Assembly (NCBI GenBank): GCA_005881575.1
Contig: VBCA01000034.1
Coordinates: 1-48,520, forward strand
Source of the DNA: Betaproteobacteria bacterium
GTDB taxonomy: Bacteria; Pseudomonadota; Gammaproteobacteria; Burkholderiales; SG8-39
Direction: 5' to 3'
DNA: 48,520 nucleotides
Shown here: piece after piece, positions 14,964-22,693 of the stretch
How the letters are laid out: each line of letters starts with the position of its first letter
How positions within the stretch are numbered: position 1 is the stretch's first letter
Position numbers and translations under genes: made by a program
Notes under the pieces: model-generated
What the model was told of the DNA's origin: nothing
What the model saw: the letters and a program-made list of their open reading frames with translations, nothing else
The model's database searches: none

Positions 14964-16532
14964 CTACGCAGCGATCCCGCCCCAGTTCTTCGCCATGTAA
15001 TCCGCGGTGCGCAAGGTCAGCGCGTGCAGCGTGAAGGTCGGATGCACGCCCGCGATCGTGGGGAAGAGCCCGCCTCCCGTGATGAAGAGGTTGGCTACGT
15101 CGTGCGTGCGGCCGTAGCCGTCGGCGACCGAGTCCTTCGCGCTCTTTCCCATGACCGTGCCGCCGAGGAAGTGCGCGAGTCCCGGGCTGGGGTTGGTCCA
15201 GGTCTCCTTCGCGCGCGTCGCCTTGACGATGCGGTCACCCTCCGAGCGAATGTGGTCGAAGAGCTGCATCGAGTTCTCGTCGAGGCCGTGGATCACGCGC
15301 GCGAGCGGGAAGCCGTAGGCGTCCTTGCGGTCGGAGAGCACGACGCGGTTCTCGGGATTCGGCAATTCCTCCGCCTGCACCCCGATCCTCGCGAGCCCGC
15401 GCGAGGCGCGCTTCATGAACTCGTGCAGCGCGTTGCCGAAGAGCTGGGGTCGCGAGTTGGCGAAGCCGAGCACGTCGTTCGGCTTCATGGCGACGCCTAT
15501 CGTCCAGGTGTAGCTGCCGAAACCCGGATGGCTGTCCTTGACGTAGCCGTCCTGCGACATGCCGAAGGCCCCGGAGGTGCCCATGTGGTTCTCGGTGTTC
15601 TCCTCGAACATCGCAAAGGCGGAAAAAGTGATGTGCGCCGTGACGTTGTGGCCCACCAGCCCGCTCGAGTTCGCGAGGCCCTTCGGATGCCTGTCGTTCG
15701 CAGAGTTGAGCAGGATGCGCGGGTTCGACGCCGAGAACGCCGAAAGCACGACCACGTCGGCATGCTGCTCCCGCCGCTCTCGCGCCTTGTCGTAGTACTC
15801 GACACCCGACGCGCGGTCGCCTTTCGCGTTCACGAGCACGCGCGTGACGTAGGCGCCGGTGCGGATCTCGACGCCGGCTTTCTTCGCGACGGGCAGGTAA
15901 GTGACCTGTGGGTTCACGAGCGCGCCCGTCGGGCATCCTGCCTCGCACCAACCGTCGTAGATGCACGCGGGGCGGCCGTTGTAGGACACGCTGTTGATGG
16001 CCAGGGGCATGGGCGCAGTGCGCATGCCGATCTTCCTGAAGCCCTCGGCGAGCAGCTCGGCCTGGCGGAACCACCTGATCGGCGGCATCGGATAGGGATC
16101 GCCCGCGGGGCGCCAGACCTCGGCGACATGATCGCCCGAGAGGCCGACTTCCTTCTGGATGCGGTCGTAGTACGGCCGCAGGTCCGCGTACGAGATCGGC
16201 CAATCGAGCCCGCGCCCGTACTGGGTCTTGACGCGGAAATCCTCGGGGTGGAAGCGCGGCCAGTTGGCGAACTGGTGCATCGCCGCGCCGCCCAGGCCCC
16301 AGCCCGACTGGAAGTTGTGGGCCACGGGGTTCCTGCCTTCCGAGACCACCGGCACGCCGCCCCACTTCAGGCGCCGCGACCAGATCTGCGAGCTCACCAG
16401 GTCGTCGAGGGCGAGCGGCGGGCCCATCTCGAGGATCACCGCCTTCTTGCCCGCCTGGCCGAGCTTGGCCGCGAGGAGAATTCCGGAGGCGCCGCCGCCG
16501 ACGATCACCACATCGACTTTTTCGTTGGCCAT
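14964..16532 (-). CDS. GMC family FAD-dependent oxidoreductase
   Basis: The 522-residue flavoprotein has the FAD-binding Rossmann motif VDVVIVGGGASGILLAAKLGQAGKKAVILEMG at residues 6-36. It also has a GGVP loop with the WGLGGAAMHQFANWPRFHPEDF segment and a C-terminal catalytic region, GGTVMGKSAKDSVADGYGRTHDVANLFITGGGLFPTIAGVHPTFTLHAL. This matches the large subunit of gluconate/sorbitol-type membrane dehydrogenases. WCEAGCPTGALVNPQVTYLP holds a conserved Cys cluster. The upstream partner gene encodes a gluconate-2-dehydrogenase subunit 3-like protein, three bases away, so the two form a complex. The usual cytochrome c subunit is not next to them. It oxidises an alcohol or sugar; substrate unknown. 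Confidence 0.92.
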   Translation of the reverse strand: MANEKVDVVIVGGGASGILLAAKLGQAGKKAVILEMGPPLALDDLVSSQIWSRRLKWGGVPVVSEGRNPVAHNFQSGWGLGGAAMHQFANWPRFHPEDFRVKTQYGRGLDWPISYADLRPYYDRIQKEVGLSGDHVAEVWRPAGDPYPMPPIRWFRQAELLAEGFRKIGMRTAPMPLAINSVSYNGRPACIYDGWCEAGCPTGALVNPQVTYLPVAKKAGVEIRTGAYVTRVLVNAKGDRASGVEYYDKARERREQHADVVVLSAFSASNPRILLNSANDRHPKGLANSSGLVGHNVTAHITFSAFAMFEENTENHMGTSGAFGMSQDGYVKDSHPGFGSYTWTIGVAMKPNDVLGFANSRPQLFGNALHEFMKRASRGLARIGVQAEELPNPENRVVLSDRKDAYGFPLARVIHGLDENSMQLFDHIRSEGDRIVKATRAKETWTNPSPGLAHFLGGTVMGKSAKDSVADGYGRTHDVANLFITGGGLFPTIAGVHPTFTLHALTLRTADYMAKNWGGIAA

Positions 16533-16534
16533 GG

Positions 16535-17095
16535 CTACCACCTCTTGATCGGAATGATGTGCGGCATGTACGGAATGCCCAGGCGCTCGAAACCCTCGAC
16601 CGTCCCGTAATAGACGTCGACCGCGTCGCCGCGCGACACGAAATAGAAGAAAGGCGACTGCGGCCCGCTCCATCCCTCGGGAGCCTTCTGGCGGATCTGC
16701 TCGACGAACTCGGCGCGCTTGTCCGCCGCGAGCTCGGCGAATGTCATGCCGTGCGCCCTGCGAGAGGACTGGTCGAGCCCGGCGAGTCCTGCGCGATAGA
16801 AATTGGCGTAAGGCGGCATCACGCCGAGGGCGCGCGCAAGGAGCAGCGACTCGCTCGGATCCACGGAGAGCTGCTGGTCGACGTAATGCGCGAGTCCCGC
16901 GTCCCTCGCGCCGGGCAAGAGCGTGTCCCCGAGCGCCTCGAGCGCGACCCGCTCATCGGCAGTCAGCACCTTCAACGGAACGCCTTGAGCGTGCGCCTCG
17001 CGCGGCGAGAGCAGCACCTCGGCCCCGCCCACGGTATACGCGAGCGAGGCCAGCGCTGCGCCCTTCAAGACCATCCTTCGGTTGACAGTACCCAT
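16535..17095 (-). CDS. Gluconate 2-dehydrogenase subunit 3 family protein, Tat-exported
   Basis: The 186-residue protein begins with a twin-arginine-type signal (NRRMVLKGAALASLAYTVGGA). The mature part has the subunit 3 family pattern: LTADERVALEALGDTLLPGARDAGLAHYVDQQL, then YRAGLAGLDQSSRRAHGMTFAELAADKRAEFVEQI and PFFYFVSRGDAVDVYYGT. In characterised complexes the subunit carries the GMC flavoprotein, which has no signal of its own, across the membrane folded. Its stop lies two bases before the GMC start, and the GMC's GAGGTGG Shine-Dalgarno overlaps the end of this gene. This supports one exported two-subunit dehydrogenase. Confidence 0.88.
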   Translation of the reverse strand: MGTVNRRMVLKGAALASLAYTVGGAEVLLSPREAHAQGVPLKVLTADERVALEALGDTLLPGARDAGLAHYVDQQLSVDPSESLLLARALGVMPPYANFYRAGLAGLDQSSRRAHGMTFAELAADKRAEFVEQIRQKAPEGWSGPQSPFFYFVSRGDAVDVYYGTVEGFERLGIPYMPHIIPIKRW

Positions 17096-17108
17096 GGTTT
17101 TCCCTTTC

Positions 17109-18338
17109 TCAATTCGCGAGCAGGTCCGGCCCGATCTCGCCCACCGAGCGCACGCCCGAGAGCTGCATGGCGCGCACCAGCTCGTCGCCCAGGATTTGGA
17201 GCGCGCGCGCCGCGCCCGCCTCGCCCGCCGCGCAGGCTCCGTAGAGCGTCGCGCGACCGAGCATCACGCCCTCGGCGCCGAGCGCGAGCGCCTTGACGAC
17301 GTCCACGCCGCGGCGCACTCCTCCGTCGACGAGGACGCTCATCCGGCCTTTCACCGCGCGCACTATAGGTGGAAGAGCGTCGAGCGCCGCGACCGCGCCG
17401 TCGAGCTGGCGACCGCCGTGGTTGGACACGACCACCGCGTCGATACCCATCGCCGCGAGCCGCTCCGCCTCGTCGGCGCGGAGGATTCCCTTCACCAGCA
17501 TCTTCCTCGGCCAGCGGTCGCGCATCTCCTTCAGGCCGTCCCAGTCGAAGTCCGCGTCCCAGAATTGCCCGACCGAGGACGCGATCTCGGCGGTGCTTTT
17601 CGCCTCCGGTGCCAGATCCGCCACGTTTTCGAGCACCGGCATGCCGTGCCTGAGCACCGAGAGCACCCAGCCCGGGTGCGAGGCGAAATCGAGGACGTTC
17701 CTCGGCGTGAAGCGGAAGCGGATCGCAAAATCGTTGCGGAAATCGCGCTCGCGCTTGCCCCCGACGGGCACGTCCACCGTGACCATCAAGGCCTCGCAAC
17801 CGAGCTGGCGAGCGCGCTCCACCAGTCCCAGGGTCATGTCGCGCTGGCGGAAGATGTAGGCCTGGAACCACACGCGCCCGCCCGCCTCGCGCGCGATGCG
17901 CTCGATCGAGGCCGTCGCCATGGTCGAGAGCGTATACGGAATCCCGGCTGCTGCGGCCGCGCGCGCGACGCCCACGTCCGCGAACGGCCAGCCGAATCCG
18001 ATGCCGCCCGTCGGCCCGACTGCGATGGGTAGGCTCGCGCGCGCGCCGAGAATCGCGGCCGAGGTGTCGATGTGCTCCACTCCCGTCAGCATTTTCGGGG
18101 CGATGCGCACGCGCTCGAACGCGGCGCGGTTCTCGCGAAGCGTGATCTCGTCCTCGGCCGCGCCGTCGAAGAAGTCGAATATCGCGCGCGGCAGGCGCCG
18201 CTTCGCCATCCCCCGCAAGTCTTCTATGTTCCAGGCGCGCAGGACGCGCGCAGAGGCGCGCCGCGACCCCGGGCAGGACGAAACCGCGGGAGCCGAAATC
18301 TCCGCCGCGGCATTGCGAAGCCCGCTCGCCGCGCTCAT
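17109..18338 (-). CDS. FMN-dependent alpha-hydroxy-acid oxidizing protein
   Basis: The 409-residue protein is of the lactate/glycolate/mandelate oxidase family. It has AKRRLPRAIFDFFDGAAEDEITLRENR at the N-terminal cap, PIAVGPTGGIGFGWPFADVGVARAAAAAGIPYTLSTMA for FMN contact, and the catalytic SNHGGRQLDG with the base His near residue 300. A second FMN loop, VLVDGGVRRGVDVVKALALGA, follows. These enzymes oxidise L-2-hydroxyacids. The ATG at 18338 overlaps the TGA of the upstream Bug relic (ATGA), which supports this start even though about 40 N-terminal residues exceed the usual length. An internal start at MAKRRLP (residue 44) is the alternative. Confidence 0.9.
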   Translation of the reverse strand: MSAASGLRNAAAEISAPAVSSCPGSRRASARVLRAWNIEDLRGMAKRRLPRAIFDFFDGAAEDEITLRENRAAFERVRIAPKMLTGVEHIDTSAAILGARASLPIAVGPTGGIGFGWPFADVGVARAAAAAGIPYTLSTMATASIERIAREAGGRVWFQAYIFRQRDMTLGLVERARQLGCEALMVTVDVPVGGKRERDFRNDFAIRFRFTPRNVLDFASHPGWVLSVLRHGMPVLENVADLAPEAKSTAEIASSVGQFWDADFDWDGLKEMRDRWPRKMLVKGILRADEAERLAAMGIDAVVVSNHGGRQLDGAVAALDALPPIVRAVKGRMSVLVDGGVRRGVDVVKALALGAEGVMLGRATLYGACAAGEAGAARALQILGDELVRAMQLSGVRSVGEIGPDLLAN

Positions 18339-19164
18339 TCGGCCTTTACTCCGGAGGTCTTGATGACCCGCGCCCAGCGCTCGTGGTCTTTCCTGAGGAA
18401 AGCGGCGAACTCGGCGGGCGTATCGGCGACGGCCACCGCGCCCAGCGCCTTGAACCGCTCCTTGGTCTCCGATTTCGCCAGCGACTTGCGCATTTCCTCG
18501 CCGAGGCGGTTCACGACCGCCGCGGGTGTCCCCGCCGGAGCGAGCATGCCGACCCAGGGCGCGGTCTCCTCGAATCCCGGGAGGCCCGATTGCTCAAGCG
18601 TGGGCACCGCGGGAAAATCTGCGTGCGGCCTCGGCGTGCCGACCGCAAGCACTTTCAGCTTCTTCGCCGAAACCTGGTCGGCGATACCGACGATCGGATA
18701 GAACATGAACGTCACCCGGGCCTCGCACGGGCGAGCGCGATCAGGTCCTGCATCGAATCGAGGCGGGTCTGGGGACTGGTCACGACCACCATCGGCAGCA
18801 CCGCCGCGTTGCTCACCGGCGCGAAGTCCTTGAACGGGTCGTAGCGGACCTTGCCTTCCATGAGGATCGCGTTCACCAGGAGCGAGAGCGAGGAGAAAAG
18901 CAGCGTATAGCCATCCGGCGCGGACCGCGCCACCGCCTCGGTCGCGATGATGGCGTTGGCGCCGGGCCGGTTCTCGACGACGAAGGACTGGCCGAGCGGG
19001 CCGGTCATGTCCTGCGCGACGATGCGCGCGATCACGTCGGTCGGCCCGCCCGCCGCGAAACCGACGAGGATCTTCACCGGCCTCGCGGGATAGCCCTGCG
19101 CGCCCGCGGCGCACGCGAGCGCACACGCCGCCGCTGCGGTGAGAGCGGCAAGCGTTCTCTTCAT
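18335..19164 (-). pseudogene. Bug/TctC substrate-binding protein gene broken by an internal deletion and frameshift
   Basis: The 5' part encodes an intact signal peptide (MKRTLAALTAAAACALACAAGAQ) and Bug N-terminal domain (YPARPVKILVGFAAGGPTDVIAR ... SFVVENRPGANAIIATEAVARSAPDGYTLL). It runs to a stop just after LIALARARPG. The C-terminal part (VTFMFYPIVGIADQVSAKKLKVLAVG ... WARVIKTSGVKAE) continues in another frame across a junction at about 18712-18720. Compared with intact Bug proteins, about 50 residues covering the HVPYKG ligand loop are missing. The lesion is therefore a deletion of non-triplet length, not merely a sequencing slip. The start is one base from the upstream TauD-like stop (TGATG), so it was part of that operon. 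Confidence 0.85.
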
Positions 19165-20045
19165 CACTCCTCCCGCGCCTCCGGATAGAACATCGTCGCC
19201 ATCACCTGGCAGCGCTTGACGAGGCGCTGCTCGTCGGGACCGTAGTCGGCCACCGCGTTGTGGATGGTGCCGATGTCTTCCCACATGAGGACGTCGCCCT
19301 CATGCCAGTGAAAGGCGTAGCGGTACTCGGGCCTCAACTGGTGCTCGAAGAGAAACTCGAGCATCTCGTCGCTTTCCTTCTGCGGCAGCTCGTTGATCCG
19401 GATCGAATACCCGGGGTTGGCGTAGAGCACCTTGCGCCCGGTGATCGGATGCGTGAGAAAAATCGGGTGCGACACCGGCGGCTTCGCCTTCTTCTGCGCC
19501 TCGCTGAGCGGCGGACGCCGGCTGCCCTTGTCGCGCCTCATCATTTCCCAGAACTTGTTGAAATCATGCAGCACGGTCATGCCTTCGAGGTCGCGTTTCA
19601 TCTCGGCCGGGAGGCCGTCGTACGCGGCATGCATGTTCGCGAACTCGGTCGCCCCGAGCCGCTTGCCGTCGCGCTTGGGGATCTTGATGCCGTAGAGGAC
19701 GTTGGCGAGAGCGATGGTGCTGCTATAGGACATGTCGGTATGCCAGTCCTGCCCCGCGTCCGCGAGCCCGATCGGCTTGCCGTTCTCCACGATGTTGGAG
19801 AGGATCATCACCTCGGGAATCCCAGGTTCCTGGAATGCATTGGCGACGTTGATCTCCAGTTTCCCGAAGCGCGCGCTGAAATCGGCGAGCTGCCGACCCG
19901 TCAGCTCCTGCCTCGGAAAGCGCACCACGCCGAACCGCCCGAGAGCGCGCAGCACCTCATCGAACTCGTCCTGCGACAGCGGCCGCGCGAGATCGAGCCC
20001 TTCGATGGTCGCGCCGAGCGTCTGCCCGCTGCTCGTTACCTTCAT
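19164..20045 (-). CDS. TauD/TfdA family Fe(II)/2-oxoglutarate dioxygenase
   Basis: The 293-residue protein has the 2-His-1-carboxylate triad. The HxD pair is in DAGQDWHTDMSYSS (near residues 100-106), and the distal His is in WEDIGTIHNAVADYGPDEQRLVKRCQVM near residue 260, with the downstream Arg that binds 2-oxoglutarate. The N-terminal GATIEGLDLARPLSQDEF is also typical. Family members hydroxylate taurine, aryloxyalkanoates or other carboxylated substrates. It is the first gene of a minus-strand group with a broken Bug and an FMN hydroxyacid oxidase, suggesting a catabolic pathway for a small organic acid. Substrate unknown. Confidence 0.92.
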   Translation of the reverse strand: MKVTSSGQTLGATIEGLDLARPLSQDEFDEVLRALGRFGVVRFPRQELTGRQLADFSARFGKLEINVANAFQEPGIPEVMILSNIVENGKPIGLADAGQDWHTDMSYSSTIALANVLYGIKIPKRDGKRLGATEFANMHAAYDGLPAEMKRDLEGMTVLHDFNKFWEMMRRDKGSRRPPLSEAQKKAKPPVSHPIFLTHPITGRKVLYANPGYSIRINELPQKESDEMLEFLFEHQLRPEYRYAFHWHEGDVLMWEDIGTIHNAVADYGPDEQRLVKRCQVMATMFYPEAREE

Positions 20046-20120
20046 GTCGCCTTCAGCCTGTCTTGGCCGCGTCGCGGTGAATTCTACGCCAACCTCGCCA
20101 GAGCCACTGTTTTCGTTGCT

Positions 20121-20126
20121 ACAATT
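20121..20126 (+). promoter_or_regulatory. Putative -10 box upstream of the enoyl-CoA hydratase gene
   Basis: TACAAT lies 38 bp before the ATG at 20165 in a 119-bp divergent gap. No good -35 sits 16-18 bp upstream, so confidence is low. Confidence 0.3.
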
Positions 20127-20164
20127 GCCCGGCGCGGTGTAGCGCTCCGCCCGAGGAGGAAAAG

Positions 20165-20989
20165 ATGGATTTCCCGAAGTTCCAGACCGTGAAAGTGGAG
20201 GTCGCGGACGATGTCGCCTGGGTGACGATGAACCGCCCGGACAAGCGCAACGCGATGAGCCCGCAGATGCACCAGGAAATGATCGCGGCGCTGGGCGCGC
20301 TCGCCGAGGCGCCGGAAGCCAAGATGCTCGTGCTCACCGGCGCGGGCGATAGTTGGAGCGCCGGCCAGGATATCGAGCTCTTCTTTCGCAATCTCGACGA
20401 CAAGCCGCTCGAGAAGCGCCGCGCGATCCTCGCGAGCCAGGAGTGGCGCTGGAACCAGCTCGCGCATTTCCCCAAGCCCACCATCGCGATGGTCAACGGC
20501 TTCTGTTACGGGGCGGCGTTCACGCCGCTGGTTGCGTGCGATTTTGCGATCGCCGCCGAGGACGCGAAGTTCGGGCTGTCGGAAATCAACTGGGGCATCC
20601 TCCCGGGGGGGCTGGTCGCGAAGGTGATGCTGGACGCCTGCAGCTACCGCGATGCGAAGTGGTACGCGCTCACCGGCGAGCCCTTCGACGGCAGGGTCGC
20701 CGCGCAGATACGCCTGGTGAACTTCGCCGTGCCGCGCGCGAAGCTGCGCGAGGAAACCGTGAAGCTCGCGAAAATGCTGCTCGCAAAGAATCCGCAGGTC
20801 TACAAGTCGGTGAAGGAAGTCATGCACCACGTGCGCGGCATGGACGTCGAGCAGGCGACCGATTATCTCAAGGCGAAAGAGATGGAGATGCGCTTCCTCG
20901 ACCGCGAGCAGGGACGCACCCAGGGAATGAAGCAGTTCCTCGACGAGAAGGCGTATCGCCCGGGGCTCGAGACCTACAAGCGCGGCTGA
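20165..20989 (+). CDS. Enoyl-CoA hydratase/isomerase family, p-hydroxycinnamoyl-CoA hydratase/lyase-like
   Basis: The 274-residue crotonase-fold protein has AWVTMNRPDKRNAMSPQMH at the start, the oxyanion-hole segment GDSWSAGQDIELFF, and MVNGFCYGAAFTPLVACDFAIAAEDAKFGLSEINWGILPGG, with the catalytic Glu in GLSEINWG. The tail (QGMKQFLDEKAYRPGLETYKR) and the SEINWG motif closely recall hydroxycinnamoyl-CoA (feruloyl-CoA) hydratase/lyase, which releases an aromatic aldehyde and acetyl-CoA. No vanillin dehydrogenase or feruloyl-CoA synthetase is adjacent, so the substrate is uncertain. GAGGAGGAAAAG precedes the ATG. The CoA transferase gene follows 10 bp later. Confidence 0.88.
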   Translation: MDFPKFQTVKVEVADDVAWVTMNRPDKRNAMSPQMHQEMIAALGALAEAPEAKMLVLTGAGDSWSAGQDIELFFRNLDDKPLEKRRAILASQEWRWNQLAHFPKPTIAMVNGFCYGAAFTPLVACDFAIAAEDAKFGLSEINWGILPGGLVAKVMLDACSYRDAKWYALTGEPFDGRVAAQIRLVNFAVPRAKLREETVKLAKMLLAKNPQVYKSVKEVMHHVRGMDVEQATDYLKAKEMEMRFLDREQGRTQGMKQFLDEKAYRPGLETYKRG

Positions 20990-20999
20990 TTCCGCATCC

Positions 21000-22187
21000 A
21001 TGTCGAGTCCGCTGAGGGGTATACGCGTTCTCGAGCTGGGGCAGTTCATCGCGGGCCCGTACGCGGGGCTGCAGCTCGCCGATCTCGGCGCCCGGGTCAT
21101 CAAGGTCGAGCGGCCGCGGGGCGGGGACGCATTCCGCGAGTTCGGATTCAATACGAACGCGCCGGGTTACAGCCACAACTTCTGCGCATTCAATCGCAAC
21201 AAGCTGAGCATCACCCTGGACGTCAATTCGCCGCGCGGACAGGAAGCGTTTCGCCGGATGGCGCGGGAGGCCGACGTGGTGCTGGAGAATTTCCGGCCGG
21301 GGGTGATGAAGCGGCTCGGTTTCGATTACGAGACCCTGTGCGCGATGAACCCCCGCCTCGTCTACTGCTCGATCGCCGGGTTCGCCGAGGACGGCCCGTA
21401 CGGCGGGCGGCCCGCATACGACGCCGTGGGGCAGGCGCTCTCGGGCCTGATGAGCCTCTTCGTCGATCCGAAGGACCCGCGCACTTTCGGGCCGACGCTC
21501 TCCGACCAGGTGAGCGGCATGCACGCCTGCATGGCCGTTCTCGCCGCGCTCTACGAGCGCGAGCGCACGGGAAGGGGCGCGCGCGTCGAGGTCACCATGG
21601 TCGAGGCGAGCATGGCGCTGATTCCCGATGCCTTCACCGCCTACACGCACGCGGGCCACGTCATGAAACCTGAGTCGCGCGCCGCCGTCTCGCTTTCGTT
21701 CGCGTTCGCCTGCGCGGACGGCAAGATCCTCGCCATCCACGTTTCCTCGATGGAGAAATTCTGGCGCGCGCTGCTCCAAGCGATCGGGCGCCCGGATATC
21801 GGCGAGGACTCGCGCTTTCGCGATCGAATGGGGCGCATCAAGAACTACGAGGCTCTGGTCCGGACTTTGCGGCCGGTGTTCGCCGCGAAGCCGCGCGAGT
21901 ACTGGGCGGAGAAGGTCGCGGCGCACGACGTTCCCGCCGCGGTGGTGCATTCGATCCCGGAGGCGATGGAAGATCCCGAAGTGAAGCACCTCGGCATGTT
22001 CCACGACCTCGAGCACGCGCGCTACGGGAAACTGACCGCGATGCGTCGCCCCACAAGGATCGATCGCGAGCGCGAGTCCTCGCCCCTGCCGCCGCCTGCG
22101 CTCGGGGAGCACACCGAAGCGGTCCTCGCCGAGTTCGGCTTTACGGCCTTCGAGATCGCTGAGCTACGCGCGGCTAGCGTTGTCTAA
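21000..22187 (+). CDS. CaiB/BaiF family (family III) CoA transferase
   Basis: The 395-residue protein has the family III signature. GIRVLELGQFIAGPYAGLQLADLGARVIKVERPRGGDAFR is at the N-terminus, followed by NRNKLSITLDVNSPRGQEAF. The catalytic Asp is in GRPAYDAVGQALSGLMSL, and the C-terminal half has FWRALLQAIGRPD and PAAVVHSIPEAMEDPEVKHLGMF. These enzymes move CoA between carboxylic acids through an aspartyl-CoA thioester. It follows the enoyl-CoA hydratase by 10 bp in one operon, so it probably activates the acid whose CoA ester the hydratase processes. Confidence 0.92.
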   Translation: MSSPLRGIRVLELGQFIAGPYAGLQLADLGARVIKVERPRGGDAFREFGFNTNAPGYSHNFCAFNRNKLSITLDVNSPRGQEAFRRMAREADVVLENFRPGVMKRLGFDYETLCAMNPRLVYCSIAGFAEDGPYGGRPAYDAVGQALSGLMSLFVDPKDPRTFGPTLSDQVSGMHACMAVLAALYERERTGRGARVEVTMVEASMALIPDAFTAYTHAGHVMKPESRAAVSLSFAFACADGKILAIHVSSMEKFWRALLQAIGRPDIGEDSRFRDRMGRIKNYEALVRTLRPVFAAKPREYWAEKVAAHDVPAAVVHSIPEAMEDPEVKHLGMFHDLEHARYGKLTAMRRPTRIDRERESSPLPPPALGEHTEAVLAEFGFTAFEIAELRAASVV

Positions 22188-22254
22188 GCGTTGGATCAAG
22201 TAGCCGCGCACTTCTTCCCGTCTTGCCCGTCAGTTTAGAGGCGCGGAGCTGGAT

Positions 22255-22365
22255 ATGCATTATTCCCTGTCGCGCGACCTCACACCCCTCGCAACGTATC
22301 TCGATATGCTTCGCGATGCGGGATACCCGCGCGTCACAACCCTGCTGGAGCGAGGGGACTACTAG
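22255..22365 (+). CDS. Possible small ORF or C-terminal gene fragment
   Basis: A 36-codon frame (MHYSLSRDLTPLATYLDML ... LLERGDY, stop TAG at 22363) lies between the CoA transferase and the acyl-CoA dehydrogenase stump. It has the amino-acid composition of a real protein and ends 6 bp before the next ATG, but no Shine-Dalgarno precedes its ATG. It may be the tail of a deleted gene or a small protein. I do not recognise a family. Confidence 0.3.
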   Translation: MHYSLSRDLTPLATYLDMLRDAGYPRVTTLLERGDY

Positions 22366-22371
22366 GCGACC

Positions 22372-22566
22372 ATGGACTTCAGCTTCACCGAGGAGCAGCG
22401 CCTGATGCGCGACAGCGTGAGGAAGGCGATGGACCGCGTCGCCACGCCCGAGTACGTGCGGCGCCTCGACCGCGAGCAGGCGTATCCCTACGAGCTCTAC
22501 GATGCCTGGGTGGAGCTCGGGTTCTTGCGCATTCCGTTCGACGAGGCCTGGGCGGCCGGGCGCACC
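22372..22566 (+). pseudogene. Acyl-CoA dehydrogenase N-terminal stump
   Basis: The first 60 or so codons match the N-terminal helical domain of acyl-CoA dehydrogenases (MDFSFTEEQRLMRDSVRKAM ... DAWVELGFLRIPFDEAWAAGR). The similarity then stops abruptly, and the frame runs on as non-homologous sequence into the promoter and coding region of the next gene. More than 300 residues, including FAD-binding and catalytic Glu regions, are gone. It once completed the hydratase-CoA transferase catabolic set. Confidence 0.8.
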
Positions 22567-22632
22567 GTTCCGGCGCAGAGCACTAATTCACCTCATGGTT
22601 GCGCCTGGATGCGCGGTCGAAAGAAGCCGCCC

Positions 22633-22638
22633 TATAAT
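22633..22638 (+). promoter_or_regulatory. -10 box of the DUF3365 gene promoter
   Basis: A perfect TATAAT lies 55 bp upstream of the ATG at 22694, in the sequence that replaced the lost part of the acyl-CoA dehydrogenase gene. The -35 region is poor (TGCGCG at 17 bp). Confidence 0.5.
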
Positions 22639-22693
22639 ATGGCGTACCCGCAGAAAATCGCGGTATCGCCCGAAACCAACCACAGGGGGAACC

